Shown: positions 1-8,102, counted from the first letter of the stretch. The stretch: DNA of 10,705 nucleotides from Acanthamoeba castellanii str. Neff (GCF_000313135.1 NW_004457437.1:42386-53090); one strand, 5' to 3'. Translations and numbers: made by a program. Notes: generated by a model from the sequence alone, not told the origin.

Positions 1-1
1 A

Positions 2-241
2 ATTCCGACGGTGTCGAGGGCGGTGATCAACAAGAAGGGCTCGGGTGCGGACGCGCGGTACAACCTGCTGGTGGAGGGCTACAACCTCCTCTCCGTGATG
101 GCCACCCCGGGCGTGGTCGGCTCCCGAACCACCTCCAACCACATCATCGAAGTCATGACCGTACGACATACACCACATACACGCACACACGCACACACGT
201 CAGACACACAACCGCACACACACACGCACACACACCGCGCG

Positions 242-274
<33 letters not shown>

Positions 275-998
275 TGCAGCTTATTGACGAGCAATGGTGT
301 GGTTGGGTGGGCAGACGCTGGGCATTGAAGCCGCGCGCGTGACGATCATGAACGAAATCCAGTACACCATGAAGGAGCACGGCATGAACATCGACACGCG
401 CCACGTCATGCTTCTCGCCGATCTCATGTGCTTCCGAGTACGCTCTTCCCTTTCTTCAAAACACGACTCACAACACGACACGACACGACACACACGACAC
501 ACACGACACACGACACACGACACACGACACTCATCATCGCACACAACACGACACACGACACGTGTAGGGTGAGATTCTGGGTATCACGCGGCACGGTATC
601 GACAAGATGAACGACAGCGTGATGATGTTGGCCTCCTTCGAAAAGACCACCGACCACCTCTTCAACGCCTCCTTCCACGCTCGCCAGGACACCATCACCG
701 GCGTACGCATTCCTCCCGCGCGTTGCGTGTGCGTGTGCGGTGGTGCGTGCGTGCGGTGGCGTGTGCGGTTTGTCTGACCTGGCTGGGTGCGCACACACAG
801 GTGAGCGAGAGCATCATCATGGGCATTCCGATCGCGGTGGGCACGGGCCTGTTCAAGCTGCTCCGAAAAACGCCCTCGCTCGACAAGGAGCCCAAGCGGG
901 GCCTCCTCCTCGACTCCCTCACCGACTCCTCGGCCAGCCCCTCCTTCACCCTCGACATCGCCTCGGCCCTCGCCGCCACCTCCTCCCCTATCTCTTAA
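2..998 (+). CDS. RPC1: DNA-directed RNA polymerase III largest subunit (RPC1), C-terminal part, four exons
   Basis: This is the C-terminal end of the largest catalytic subunit of RNA polymerase III, the nuclear enzyme that makes tRNA, 5S rRNA and other small RNAs. Exons are 2-160, 315-437, 568-702 and 801-998 (TAA at 996-998), all phase 0, giving about 204 residues; the gene starts upstream of the window. Spliced protein runs through [91 protein letters not shown] and [20 protein letters not shown], all diagnostic of RPC1 rather than the Pol I or Pol II paralogues from remembered family patterns. There is no heptad CTD, as expected for Pol III. Every junction restores an uninterrupted conserved block, so the splice sites are well supported. 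Introns are rich in CA, CG and CACGA repeats. Confidence 0.95.
161..314 (+). repeat. RPC1 intron 1 with alternating CG/CA microsatellite
   Basis: The intron between RPC1 exons 1 and 2 starts GTACGA and ends GCAG. From about 172 to 272 it is nearly pure alternating purine-pyrimidine sequence: CA runs with CG steps, then an uninterrupted CG run at about 236-250 followed by about eleven AC units at 251-272. Such CG/CA tracts are the type that can adopt Z-DNA; that is inference. Translated frames across it are low-complexity artefacts. Confidence 0.85.
438..567 (+). repeat. RPC1 intron 2 with CACGA/CACA repeat
   Basis: The intron runs from GTACGC to GTAG. About 461-563 consists of degenerate CACGA and ACGACAC units. 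RPC1 intron 3 (703-800, GTACGC to ACAG) has a GT/GCGT-rich first half instead. Neither contains a convincing gene. Confidence 0.8.
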
Positions 999-1149
999 GG
1001 TGGCTGGCCACGTAGGCTAAAACAGAAAAGAGGAATGCTTGGAATGCACTACAGGAGACGCGCACGAACGAGGGTGTGCCAGCCCAGCTCCTGCTCCAGC
1101 TGCCTGAAGGTGGCCTCGTCCACGTCCTGCCCGTGCACCCGTGTAAGGA

Positions 1150-1253
1150 CTTGCATAGCGACACGACACGCACACGCACACGCACACGACACGACACGCA
1201 CGCACACGACACTCGTGTGCAGGGAGAGGTGATGATGGCGCTAAAGGTGGTAC
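1150..1253 (-). repeat. Methyltransferase intron 5 with CACGA/GCACAC repeat
   Basis: The intron between exons 5 and 6 starts GTACCA and ends CAAG on the minus strand. About 1157-1220 on the plus strand is built of ACGACACG and GCACAC units, the same repeat family as in RPC1 introns but with the opposite orientation relative to the host gene. Confidence 0.7.
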
Positions 1254-1850
1254 CTTCCAGTAGTCTTCCTTGACGTAGCGGTGCTGCTTGTAGTCATCGA
1301 TCTTCCAGGGGAAGATGTGGTCCTTCGTCATCTCGACCACCTCGAACCCCTCCAGCAGGCGACGCACGTCATCGAACGTGTAGGTGTACGTCACGGGGCA
1401 ACCTGTATAGTACAGGCCACATATATACATATATATATACACACATATATGCATGGCACATCATGAGTGACTAAACATGTTGGTTGAACCAGACGCGGCC
1501 ATGCCTTGCAGGTGTGTATGTACCGGTCTGGGCCTCGGAGTACTTGGCGATGAGTTGGTCCATCTTGGAGAAGTCCCACTCGCCGGTCTCCTTCATGAGG
1601 AAGAACAGCTTGAAGCTCACCTTTGAGTAGAGCATCACTCTGTTGCGAAGTTGTTGGCCACCAAGTTGGAGACACACAACGCAACAGGCAGCGGCCGAAT
1701 TGATGGCGCACACACATGCACGCACCTCAGCTCTCCGCCGGGCTTCAAGAGTCGACGGATCTGCTGGATGGCCTTCTCCGGGTGCGGCGTGTGGTGAATC
1801 ACGCCGAACGACCACACCAAGTCGAACAGCGGCGTTCCCTCGGGCAGCAC

Positions 1851-1943
1851 CTAGGTGTTTCCGTAATATATCATGACATATAAGTCACGATATATAACAT
1901 GTTATGGATATATATAAGAGATATAAAGAGATAGAGGTCAGAC
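1851..1943 (-). other. AT-rich methyltransferase intron 2
   Basis: A 93-nt intron (GTCTGA to CTAG, minus strand) dominated by ATAT and ATATATAAG stretches. It is the only intron of the fifteen in this window without C at position +4. Confidence 0.75.
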
Positions 1944-2452
1944 CTGATCGAGCTCTTCGGCGTTGGCCTGGTGGAAGTCGGCGTGGAGGCGTAGAGCTCG
2001 AACCGCTGGCGGGCGAGGTCGAGGCTGGTCTGGGAGAGCTCGACCACCGTCAGCTCGGCCCCGTGGCGCGCAAAGTTGATGCTCTCCGTACCCAGCCCGC
2101 ACCCCAGCTCAAGCACCCTTCACCCCACGCACGCGTCAGATGACAACATCAGATTTCACACCATCAGATTTGATCAAACATCTTTACAAATGGATCAAAT
2201 CGAGTAATGTATGAATGAAGAGAGGGGATCGAACCGTTTGCCCTTCCAGTCGGGAAAGGAGGCGAAGCCGGGGATGTGGGGCTCGACGAAGTACTTGCGG
2301 CGCTCGACTTCGTCAAAGTAGAGGCGGGTGCCGCGGTCGGCGGTGGAGTGGAAGAGGTTGCAGGGCCGTCTGTCCCAGTACTCCTGCACCTTCTCGATGG
2401 GCACCTGCCCAAAGTCTGCGGCTCCTTCCTCGTGCGGCTTGAACTCGTCCAT

Positions 2453-2639
2453 GTGGCAACAGATAAATGATAGATAAAACAGATAATAACAATAAAAGAT
2501 CAAAAATAAAATAAATGTTGGCGCAAGAGACACGCCAGGCCAAGAAAGGGGCGGAATGGTTAAGGTGGCTGTGTGCGTGTGCGGTCATACCGAGGGAGAA
2601 GCAACACAACGAGCGGGCAAGATCAAATAAAAAGAAGAA
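2453..2639. promoter_or_regulatory. Divergent intergenic region, likely bidirectional promoter
   Basis: These 187 bp separate the ATG of the minus-strand methyltransferase (2452) from the ATG of the plus-strand DUF4476-like gene (2640). About 2459-2518 is very AT-rich with AATAAAAG and AAAATAAAATAAA runs; 2520-2600 is mixed with a GTGTGCGTGTGCGG stretch. No specific factor site can be named. The role as a shared promoter is inferred from the head-to-head arrangement alone. Confidence 0.5.
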
Positions 2640-3042
2640 ATGGCAGCACAGCAACAGGGAGTGATTGGCGCGAAGGATCTGGCGAACCTGAAGGAGCAGC
2701 TGGAGCGCATGCCGCGCGACAAGGACCGCCTTCGCCTCATCACCGCCGCTGCCGAGGGCCACAGCTTCACCTGCGTTCGTGCCCCCCTTAACCACACCAT
2801 TTAATTTAGGATTATAGTTATTTATATTTATTATAATCGTTCATTTATTTGTTCATTTTTTATGTGTGCAGGCGCAAGTGGCCGAGCTGGTGGAGGTGCA
2901 GCACTTCGGGGAGGCCAAGACGATGACGGGCGTGCTGTGCCACCCGAAGCTGGTCGACCCGGACAACTTCGAGTCCGTCGTCGTGGCCGCCTACCCCTAC
3001 GACGAGGACAAGACCGAAGTCCGCTCCGCCCTGGGCCTCTGA
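2640..3042 (+). CDS. Small DUF4476-like protein, two exons
   Basis: Exons are 2640-2774 and 2872-3042 (TGA 3040-3042); the 97-nt intron runs GTTCGT to GCAG and is very AT-rich. The product is about 101 residues with no signal peptide or membrane segment. The pattern is that of DUF4476: a helix-rich start (LANLKEQLERMPRDKDRLRL), then HSFTCAQVAELVEVQHFGEA, then GVLCHPKLVDPDNFESVV and a final YPYDEDKTEVRSALGL. The hallmark order F-x-C/S-x-Q-V, a middle L-x-D-P-x-N and a closing F/Y-x-x-D-x-x-R/K block is present. DUF4476 has no well-defined biochemical role, so no function is claimed. It lies head-to-head with the methyltransferase gene and tail-to-tail with the CBS gene (160 bp). Family assignment is from remembered pattern. 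Confidence 0.75.
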
Positions 3043-3202
3043 TGTCACTCCATTCCGTCCTCTAGTCTGAATTTATTTTCTATTTATTTATATTTTTGGC
3101 TTGTTATTTGTTTCATATTTATTATTATTATTTTTATTTATTTTTATTGGTTCCCTGCGCTATATACAACCGTCGGGCGGCTCGACGTGGGTCAGGGCGC
3201 GC
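3043..3202. terminator. AT-rich spacer between convergent genes, likely shared 3' end region
   Basis: The 160 bp lie between the stop of the DUF4476-like gene (3042) and that of the CBS gene (3203). Positions about 3066-3150 consist of TTATTTATT-type tracts, the most AT-rich segment of the left half. No canonical AATAAA was found on the plus strand. A role in 3'-end formation for both convergent genes is inferred from position and composition. Confidence 0.4.
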
Positions 3203-4828
3203 TCACTTGGCGCTGATGTCGGAGGCGAGCGTGGCGTCGTGGGTGGCCAGCAGCAGCACCGCGTTGATGACGTCCGTCAGCGTGATCACCGCCATCGGCT
3301 CCTCGTCTGCGCGTAACACCCCTGTCAGTAAGACGAGGACCACATTTGTGAGACGACGACGACGAACCTCTGTTGACCACGTAGATGCGGTGGACGCCGG
3401 CGTTGGCCAGCTTGTCGATCACTTCCATCTGTACGACACACACACCACCGCACGACACGACACGACACACGCGGTTGGTTCCATGGAGCAAGGGGAGGAG
3501 TGGGAGGAGTGGGGGAGGGAGGACCAGGGTGGCGGTGGGCGGGCAGGTGATGAGCGGGCGGCGGGGCACGCGCTGGAGGAAGTGTTCGACGGTCATGAAG
3601 AGGTTGTCCAGGTTGCGTTCGACCACGTACTGCAGGTCGCTCACGCTGATGTTGGCCACCAGCTTGCCCACGTGATCCACCACTGCCACGACACACACGT
3701 CAGCGAACGCGTGTCTTGCGTGTGCGTGTGCGTGTGTGCGTGTGTGTGCGTGTGTGTGGTGTGTACCGCTGACGCCGTTGAGGTTGGACTGGTCGAGGAG
3801 ACGCAGGACGTCGGCCATCATGGTGTCCTTCATGACGTTGCACACCTGCCGCAGCTTGCTGAACCGCGGGTCTGTTTGCTCCTTCTGTGGTGTGATGCAT
3901 GAGATGATGATGATGATGATGATGATGAAGCAAGTGAAGAGGAAGAAGAGGAAGAGTAGAACGAAGAAGAATGCAAAGAAGAGCGAAGCAAACGCACCTC
4001 AACCACGTTCTGGATGGTGATGTTGCTAAAGGCCGGGCTGAGCTGCTTGTGGTGGCGCGACAGCCAACGGACCACGTCGAGCTGGGAGACGATCGTGAGT
4101 ATGCGCTCCCCCTGGTCGTCCTTGGCCACCACCGGCCTGCGCCTCACCCCCTGCTGGCCAAACCCTGCAGCCTTTCATCAGCCAATGACAGATATGTGGA
4201 AATAAAAATGTAGAGGGCCTTCAAAGAAACAAGTGGCCTATGGGGCGTAGGAGTACCGGCGAGGACAGAAAGGAGGGAGGCATCTTCGACAATGGGCAGC
4301 AGGGGGTGGTTCTTGGCGATGTCCCGAGCGGACTGTTCGGACAACAACATCCCCAACTGCGTAGAATGGCAAAGATTCAGTTGGTTCGATGAATCTTCAA
4401 AGATGAAGATGAAGTAACCCTAGCTGGCGAGGAGGGAGGGTGTTGACTAAGCACCTTGTCGCCTTCATCGAAGAATTGGATGACGTAGTGCACGAAGTCG
4501 CGCCAGTCAAGCAGACCCACCCACTGCTTGACCTTCCTCCTGCCGCCCAGCCCGCTCTCGATCTCTACTTCGTCGTAGACGGGGGCGGCATGGATGCCGT
4601 ACTCAACGAGACGATTGAAGCTGGTGTGCAGGTCGTCCTTGGCCGCCAGCGAGATCAGTGGCCGTTCGTGAATCTCAATCATGTCCCTCAAGGCGGTGCC
4701 TCAATGAGGGTTTTGACCGCCTCCAGCTGGGTGCCCGTGGGGGTGGTGGGTATGGCCTTGGTGTGCCAGGCGCCCAGGCCAGGCATGGACACCCCATAGT
4801 CTTCAAGCCTTGACTCTACGTTTCCCAT
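3203..4828 (-). CDS. AMPK gamma/SNF4-like protein with four CBS motifs, seven exons, probable frameshift in exon 1
   Basis: Exons in gene order are 4828-4455, 4356-4257, 4164-3998, 3884-3767, 3682-3525, 3428-3368 and 3306-3203 (TGA 3205-3203), about 360 residues. Four repeated units each end in the CBS hydrophobic strand plus Asp-containing helix: GLLDWRDFVHYV, TIVSQLDVVRWL, ANISVSDLQYVV and AVITLTDVINAV. Conserved strands include IHAAPVYD and GVHRIYVVN. In AMPK gamma such Asp residues contact the ribose of adenine nucleotides, so nucleotide sensing in a SNF1/AMPK-type complex is the likely role (inference). The protein starts MGNVES, a good N-myristoylation signal. Exon 1 loses frame by one base near 4688-4700: the first frame hits TGA at 4690-4688, while the next frame continues with RDMIEIHERPLISLAAKDD. 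All later junctions keep phase. It could be a broken gene or a base-calling error. The paralogous plant and fungal gamma-like CBS proteins are alternatives to a true AMPK gamma. Confidence 0.85.
3683..3766 (-). repeat. CBS gene intron 4 with GT/CA microsatellite
   Basis: The intron runs GTACAC to GCAG on the minus strand. About 3711-3764 on the plus strand is GTGTGCGTGTGTGCGT-type repeat, so the sense strand of the gene is CA-rich here. Confidence 0.8.
3885..3997 (-). repeat. CBS gene intron 3 with GAT trinucleotide repeat
   Basis: The intron starts GTGCGT and ends ACAG on the minus strand. On the plus strand it holds about eight GAT units at 3903-3928, followed by an AAGAGGAAGAAGAGG purine tract to about 3985. 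The His- and Ser-rich translations across it are artefacts of the repeat. Confidence 0.8.
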
Positions 4829-5115
4829 AGCTTCTTCTTCTTCTTCTACAACCTACTTGATGGTTAGGGTGAGTGGTTGCGTTTCTGTTTGATGGTGGTT
4901 GCAGGCAGGACCTGATACCTCTACCTGGTGCTTGTGGTGAGATGGAGCAGCTGGAGCACTCAAGATGGGCTGAATCACAGAGGGCTTAGGTTGGCTGGTG
5001 GCGTGAAGAGTTTGACGCTCGTTTGTGGAGAAGTCGCCGAGAGGTGGCACAGGCCAAAAAAGTGACCGCCTTCGCCAGGCGCCTGTCAGTGATTTGACGC
5101 AAAACACGAAGGAAA
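4829..5115. promoter_or_regulatory. Upstream region of the CBS gene and 5' flank of the tRNA
   Basis: This 287-bp stretch has no convincing gene. It starts with a CTT repeat (4831-4847; GAA on the CBS sense strand, just before its ATG). An 84-codon minus-strand open frame at 5107-4853 is in frame with the CBS start but ends in TAG at 4855-4853 and shows no recognisable motif, so I treat it as non-coding leader or promoter. Confidence 0.4.
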
Positions 5116-5188
5116 TCCTCGGTAGCTTAGTTGGTAGAGCGCACGGCTGTTAACCGTGAGGTCGCAGGTTCGAACCCTGCCCGGGGAG
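5116..5188 (+). tRNA. tRNA-Asn (anticodon GTT)
   Basis: The 73-nt gene folds as a full cloverleaf. The acceptor stem TCCTCGG pairs with CCGGGGA (one T-G wobble) and the discriminator base is G73, usual for eukaryotic tRNA-Asn. The D arm is GCTTAGTTGGTAGAGC. The anticodon stem CACGG/CCGTG encloses loop CTGTTAA with anticodon GTT. The T arm GCAGG/CCTGC encloses TTCGAAC. The internal Pol III promoter is visible as box A (TAGCTTAGTTGG) and box B (GGTTCGAACCC). There is no intron and no encoded CCA. It lies immediately 3' of the CBS gene promoter side and next to the 3' end of a LINE. Confidence 0.95.
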
Positions 5189-5199
5189 CTTTCCCTTTT
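5189..5199 (+). terminator. Pol III terminator of tRNA-Asn
   Basis: A pyrimidine run CTTTCCCTTTT follows the tRNA directly, with TTTT at 5196-5199 eight bases after the mature 3' end. A T4 run on the non-template strand is the standard RNA polymerase III stop. Confidence 0.75.
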
Positions 5200-5271
5200 G
5201 CACCACTAGGTGTGTGGGCTGTGGTAGGATGCACTGTAACCTGGTTGGTTGGTTATTGTCGACGGAAAGGA

Positions 5272-5284
5272 CCCGCAAAGCGGG
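5272..5284 (-). other. Small hairpin in LINE 3' UTR
   Basis: A perfect 5-bp stem CCCGC/GCGGG closes a 3-nt loop, about 50 nt after the ORF2 stop codon on the minus strand. Short 3' UTR hairpins can act as recognition sites for LINE reverse transcriptases, but a role here is only a guess. Confidence 0.3.
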
Positions 5285-5333
5285 GCTAGAGGCAATGACC
5301 TCCCTTTCCACGTCGTTGGTGGCGAGGCGGCGC

Positions 5334-6005
5334 CTATGCGCCGGCCTCCACTAGGGATTTGGCGCTATCGTGCGCCGTCTTCCAGGCGTTACTGTCCACG
5401 AGGGTTTTACATCGGGCCAGCCAGATAGAGTGTGCACCTTTGGCGATGGTAACAGCAATGTTTCGAATGAGGGTGCCCTTATCAGGGATACCATAATAGT
5501 CAAGCGCGTTGCGTAGCGCGCTGGGGACGTAACCAAGGGTGCCCATATCCGGAGCATACTGACGAAGCTCTTCGAAGGGGGCATATGCGCAGGGGGCGGT
5601 GCCGAGTGTAGCGTTGCCAGCGTGAAACCACAGGGGAATATCAGTGGCGACGGGGTCAGCAGTAGTTGCAGCGGCGAGTATGAGGCTTTGTACCTGTTGG
5701 GCCGTGCGGGTAGCTATGTCCACGTTAGCCGGGCAGTTAGCTGAGAAGGGGTGCATGTTCGTTTCCTTGTCCACCCCGCAAGCGGGGCACAACTGGCCCT
5801 GGTCGACCAGTTGCCTGGCAAGCCACTTGACCTTTCTATTAGTGTCAGCGGCAGCAGCCGCGGGAGCCGGGATGGGGGTAGGTCCTCCCGGCGCGCGGCG
5901 CCAGTAGAAGTGGTGGCGCACGGCCCGCACGGGTAAGGCACCATATCTAGCCTTGTGGGAGCCCTTGCCGTAGTACACCGCGCCGGCAGCCGACTCGCCG
6001 ACGCA
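5334..6005 (-). pseudogene. LINE ORF2 C-terminal zinc-finger segment
   Basis: An open frame of about 214 residues ends with TAG at 5336-5334. It contains CPACGVDKETNMHPFSANCP at about 5789-5730: a C-x2-C-x8-H-x5-C finger with the internal ET and H-x-F spacing of the zf-RVT domain found at the C-terminus of many LINE ORF2 proteins. Upstream is an Ala/Pro-rich linker; downstream is a helical region rich in Ala, Thr and Leu. It lies in the same register as the RT frame but is separated from it by a segment in another frame, so two compensating indels are needed. Codon use is GC- and CpG-rich, unlike the RT part. Confidence 0.7.
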
Positions 6006-6435
6006 CTGTTAGGGTGCGGGTGGGATGATGAAAATGGAGGTCCACCAGTTCCTCTGCCGAGATGGAAAATCGGTTGACCTCCCTCAGGCGCGCCTCGGCT
6101 ACCTCAACCGGACCGGCCCGACTGGGCGTGGCGAGAGTGGCCGAGGACGCGATCAGGTGGTATTCCTGGGCAGTGAGGGCGATGCCCAGCGTGTGGGTGA
6201 TGTGGGGTAGCGGGAGTAGCACGCCATTGCGAAAGATGTCCGACCATCTGTGCAGGCCTTTAGCGACGAGGGAGTGCGCGAGTGATGGGTCCTGCACATG
6301 GTGCCCCACCCAATCTAAATCACGCCACCTAGGCCATGCTTGCCACCCTTGTGTCTTCAGGGCAGAGACCCAGCGCGCTACGGCTGTTTCATTGGTGACA
6401 ACGCGTGGTTCCACGTGGCAGCAGTGGTGAGGGCG
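5947..6435 (-). pseudogene. LINE ORF2 segment between RT and zinc finger, shifted frame
   Basis: The frame carries VVTNETAVARWVSALKTQGW and then GLHRWSDIFRNGVLLPLPHI, a continuous protein-like region. The RT frame loses sense and stops at 6378; this frame continues the protein from about 6435 and gives way at about 5990-6005 to the zinc-finger frame. The function is not recognisable beyond being the connector region of ORF2. The codon use is GC-rich. Confidence 0.55.
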
Positions 6436-8102
6436 CTCAGTGAAATTGACGTCATTTCCTGCAGTGTGCACGCACAGGTGATGGCGGTTTGTAAGTCGTT
6501 GTCAGCGTTGGATGGGATCCCCATGGAGCCTTTTAGCGTCTGCAGGACCATGGTTTGGACATTCTCCAGCCAGTCGTATGCGTACGGAATGACGCACATA
6601 CCGTATGCAACGTGGGCGTTGAGGACCATGTTGGTGAGATATATCTGATTGTCCATGGTGAGTCGACGATTACGCTCCAGGTTGAGGTGGGCGATGACCT
6701 TTTTACGCATGTAAACTGTGTGGTCGCTCCACTGCAGGTGAAGGTTAACCCACACTCCCATATATTTGTAGGATTTAGAATTGGGGAGGTATACTATGTC
6801 CATGTGGCTGGGGGAACCATTCACCACTGGGACCTGTAAAGAAGCACACACGCTGGCTTGGGTCGACGTGTATGTGGACTTGGTGGGATTGAACTCCAAA
6901 CCAGTCCATTTGGAAAATTGGAGCAGTTGGGAGAATATTACAGTCATGTTGGAGGCACGGTTGGCGAGGAGCATGAGGTTGTTGCAGTATGCAATGATGG
7001 GAGTACAGAGGTTGTTGGTGAAGTGGTACCCACTGGGCCTGGTGGCAACCCAGTTGAGCATTGGGTTGATGGTGATGATGAACAAGGGAGGGGAGAGTGT
7101 GTCCCCTTGGTGCACCCCCTGTGAGATGGGGAATGGTGTGCCAGCCTCACCATTGATGAACACATCAGAATGTCCACCCTCATAGAGCCTGTGAATGAGT
7201 TGCATAAAGTGAGGGCCTACGCCATAATATTCCAGTGCCTGGAATATGGCATCATGGGTGATTGAATCAAACGCCTTTTTACAATCAATGTACACAAGGT
7301 GCAGCTCAGTACTGCATAGGCTGGAGTCCTCAAGCACATCAACCACCACTCTAAGGGCCAATTGGGCAGACATGCCAGGACAGAAACCCATTTGGTAGTG
7401 CAAGAGGATGTGTTCACCAGCCACCAACAATAGGTGGTTGGTGATGATTTTAGTGTAGACTTTATAGACTACTTGCAGCAGTGAGATAGGGCAATAGTTT
7501 CCAGGATCTGCCAGTGAACTGGGCTTGGGCAGTAGGATGATGTGGCCTTCCAGCCAGCTGGCTGGAAGTGGGGCCTGAGTGGTAATAAGCTCACTCATGA
7601 GTTCCTGGATCTGGTCCTTCTTGACTGGTGGCAGGCTCTGGAGAACTTGAGTGTCCAGGCTGTCAGTGCCAGGAGCCCCTTGTTTGGCACTATTAAGCGC
7701 CTCTTTGAATTCTTTCACAGTGAGGCTCCTGATGGTGGTGGGAGGAAGGGGAGTGCAACACATGTGGAACCATGGGTGATGCCTGTTGTATTTACTGGTT
7801 GGAGAGTATTGCTCCACCCAGAACTTGGAGAAGGCCTTGATGATGGATGCAGGGTTGTGATAGGTGACCCTGATTCCATCTTCAATGATAGTGGCAGCCT
7901 CAATACACTTAGGGGAACTGCAGTTGGAGAGACAACGCCAGAACATAGACAGTGCCATTGGAGTGTTGAGGGGTTCATAGAGGAGGAGGCAGCCAATGCA
8001 ATCTTGGTCCCTGGAGTGAAGCAGAGTTTCCAGGCGCGCACACAAGAGCTTTGACCTGCACTGGACCTGGGACAGGTACATGAGCATCTCAACATGTGAC
8101 CA
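6378..8102 (-). pseudogene. LINE ORF2 reverse transcriptase domain, open for 569 codons, catalytic box mutated
   Basis: The first ATG of this open stretch is at 8087. Fingers region: AKQGAPGTDSLDTQVLQSLP and WLEGHIILLPKPS, then NYCPISLL, where most LINEs have NYRPISL. Palm motif A is LVYIDCKKAFDSITHD with both conserved Asp (about residues 268 and 274). Motif B is SQGVHQGDTLSP (about 322-333). Motif C reads IAYCNNLMLLA at 6989-6978 (residues 367-370), so the two catalytic Asp of YxDD are both Asn. Thumb: FSKWTGLEFNPTKS. An in-frame TGA (8105-8103) separates it from the endonuclease frame, which is in the same register. The enzyme would make cDNA by target-primed reverse transcription in active relatives; this copy should be catalytically dead. 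Confidence 0.9.

Larger units (their letters stand above)
1049..2452 (-). pseudogene. Class I SAM-dependent methyltransferase, six exons, two probable single-base disruptions
   Basis: Exons in gene order are 2452-2235, 2117-1944, 1850-1726, 1639-1524, 1402-1254 and 1149-1049 (TAG 1051-1049); about 294 residues if the two breaks are ignored. Rossmann-fold marks: motif I VLELGCGLGT (about residues 74-83), the acidic residue ending strand 2 in TVVELS (about 99), and motif IV FDLVWSFGVIHHTPHPE (about 140). The N-terminus contains VQEYWDRRPCNLFHS and KYFVEPHIPGFA. The C-terminus ends in ELGWHTLVRARLL. The substrate is unknown; I recall similar architecture mainly from bacterial proteins. Exon 2 is one base out of frame after the conserved FELY (about 1990), and the exon 5/6 junction is also one base out. 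The in-frame ATG at 2533 would add an AT-rich hydrophobic leader and was not used; ATG 2452 starts MDEFKPHEE. Whether the breaks are real or sequencing errors cannot be told here, so pseudogene is a cautious label. Confidence 0.75.

Noticed and set aside
153..572. Open frames over the CA and CACGA repeats (Cys/Val-, His/Thr- and Arg-rich)
   Set aside because: They are translations of intronic microsatellites; spliced RPC1 explains the region fully.
161..800. Direct repeats as a possible CRISPR-like array
   Set aside because: There are no unique spacers of constant length; the units are simple-sequence repeats within spliceosomal introns.
2453..2533. Upstream in-frame ATG at 2533 for the methyltransferase, giving a hydrophobic leader
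   Set aside because: The leader is AT-rich intergenic sequence with Phe/Tyr/Leu runs; similarity starts after the ATG at 2452.
4853..5107. Minus-strand 84-codon frame upstream of the CBS gene
   Set aside because: It ends in TAG before the CBS start, shows no motif or codon bias, and probably is promoter or leader sequence.
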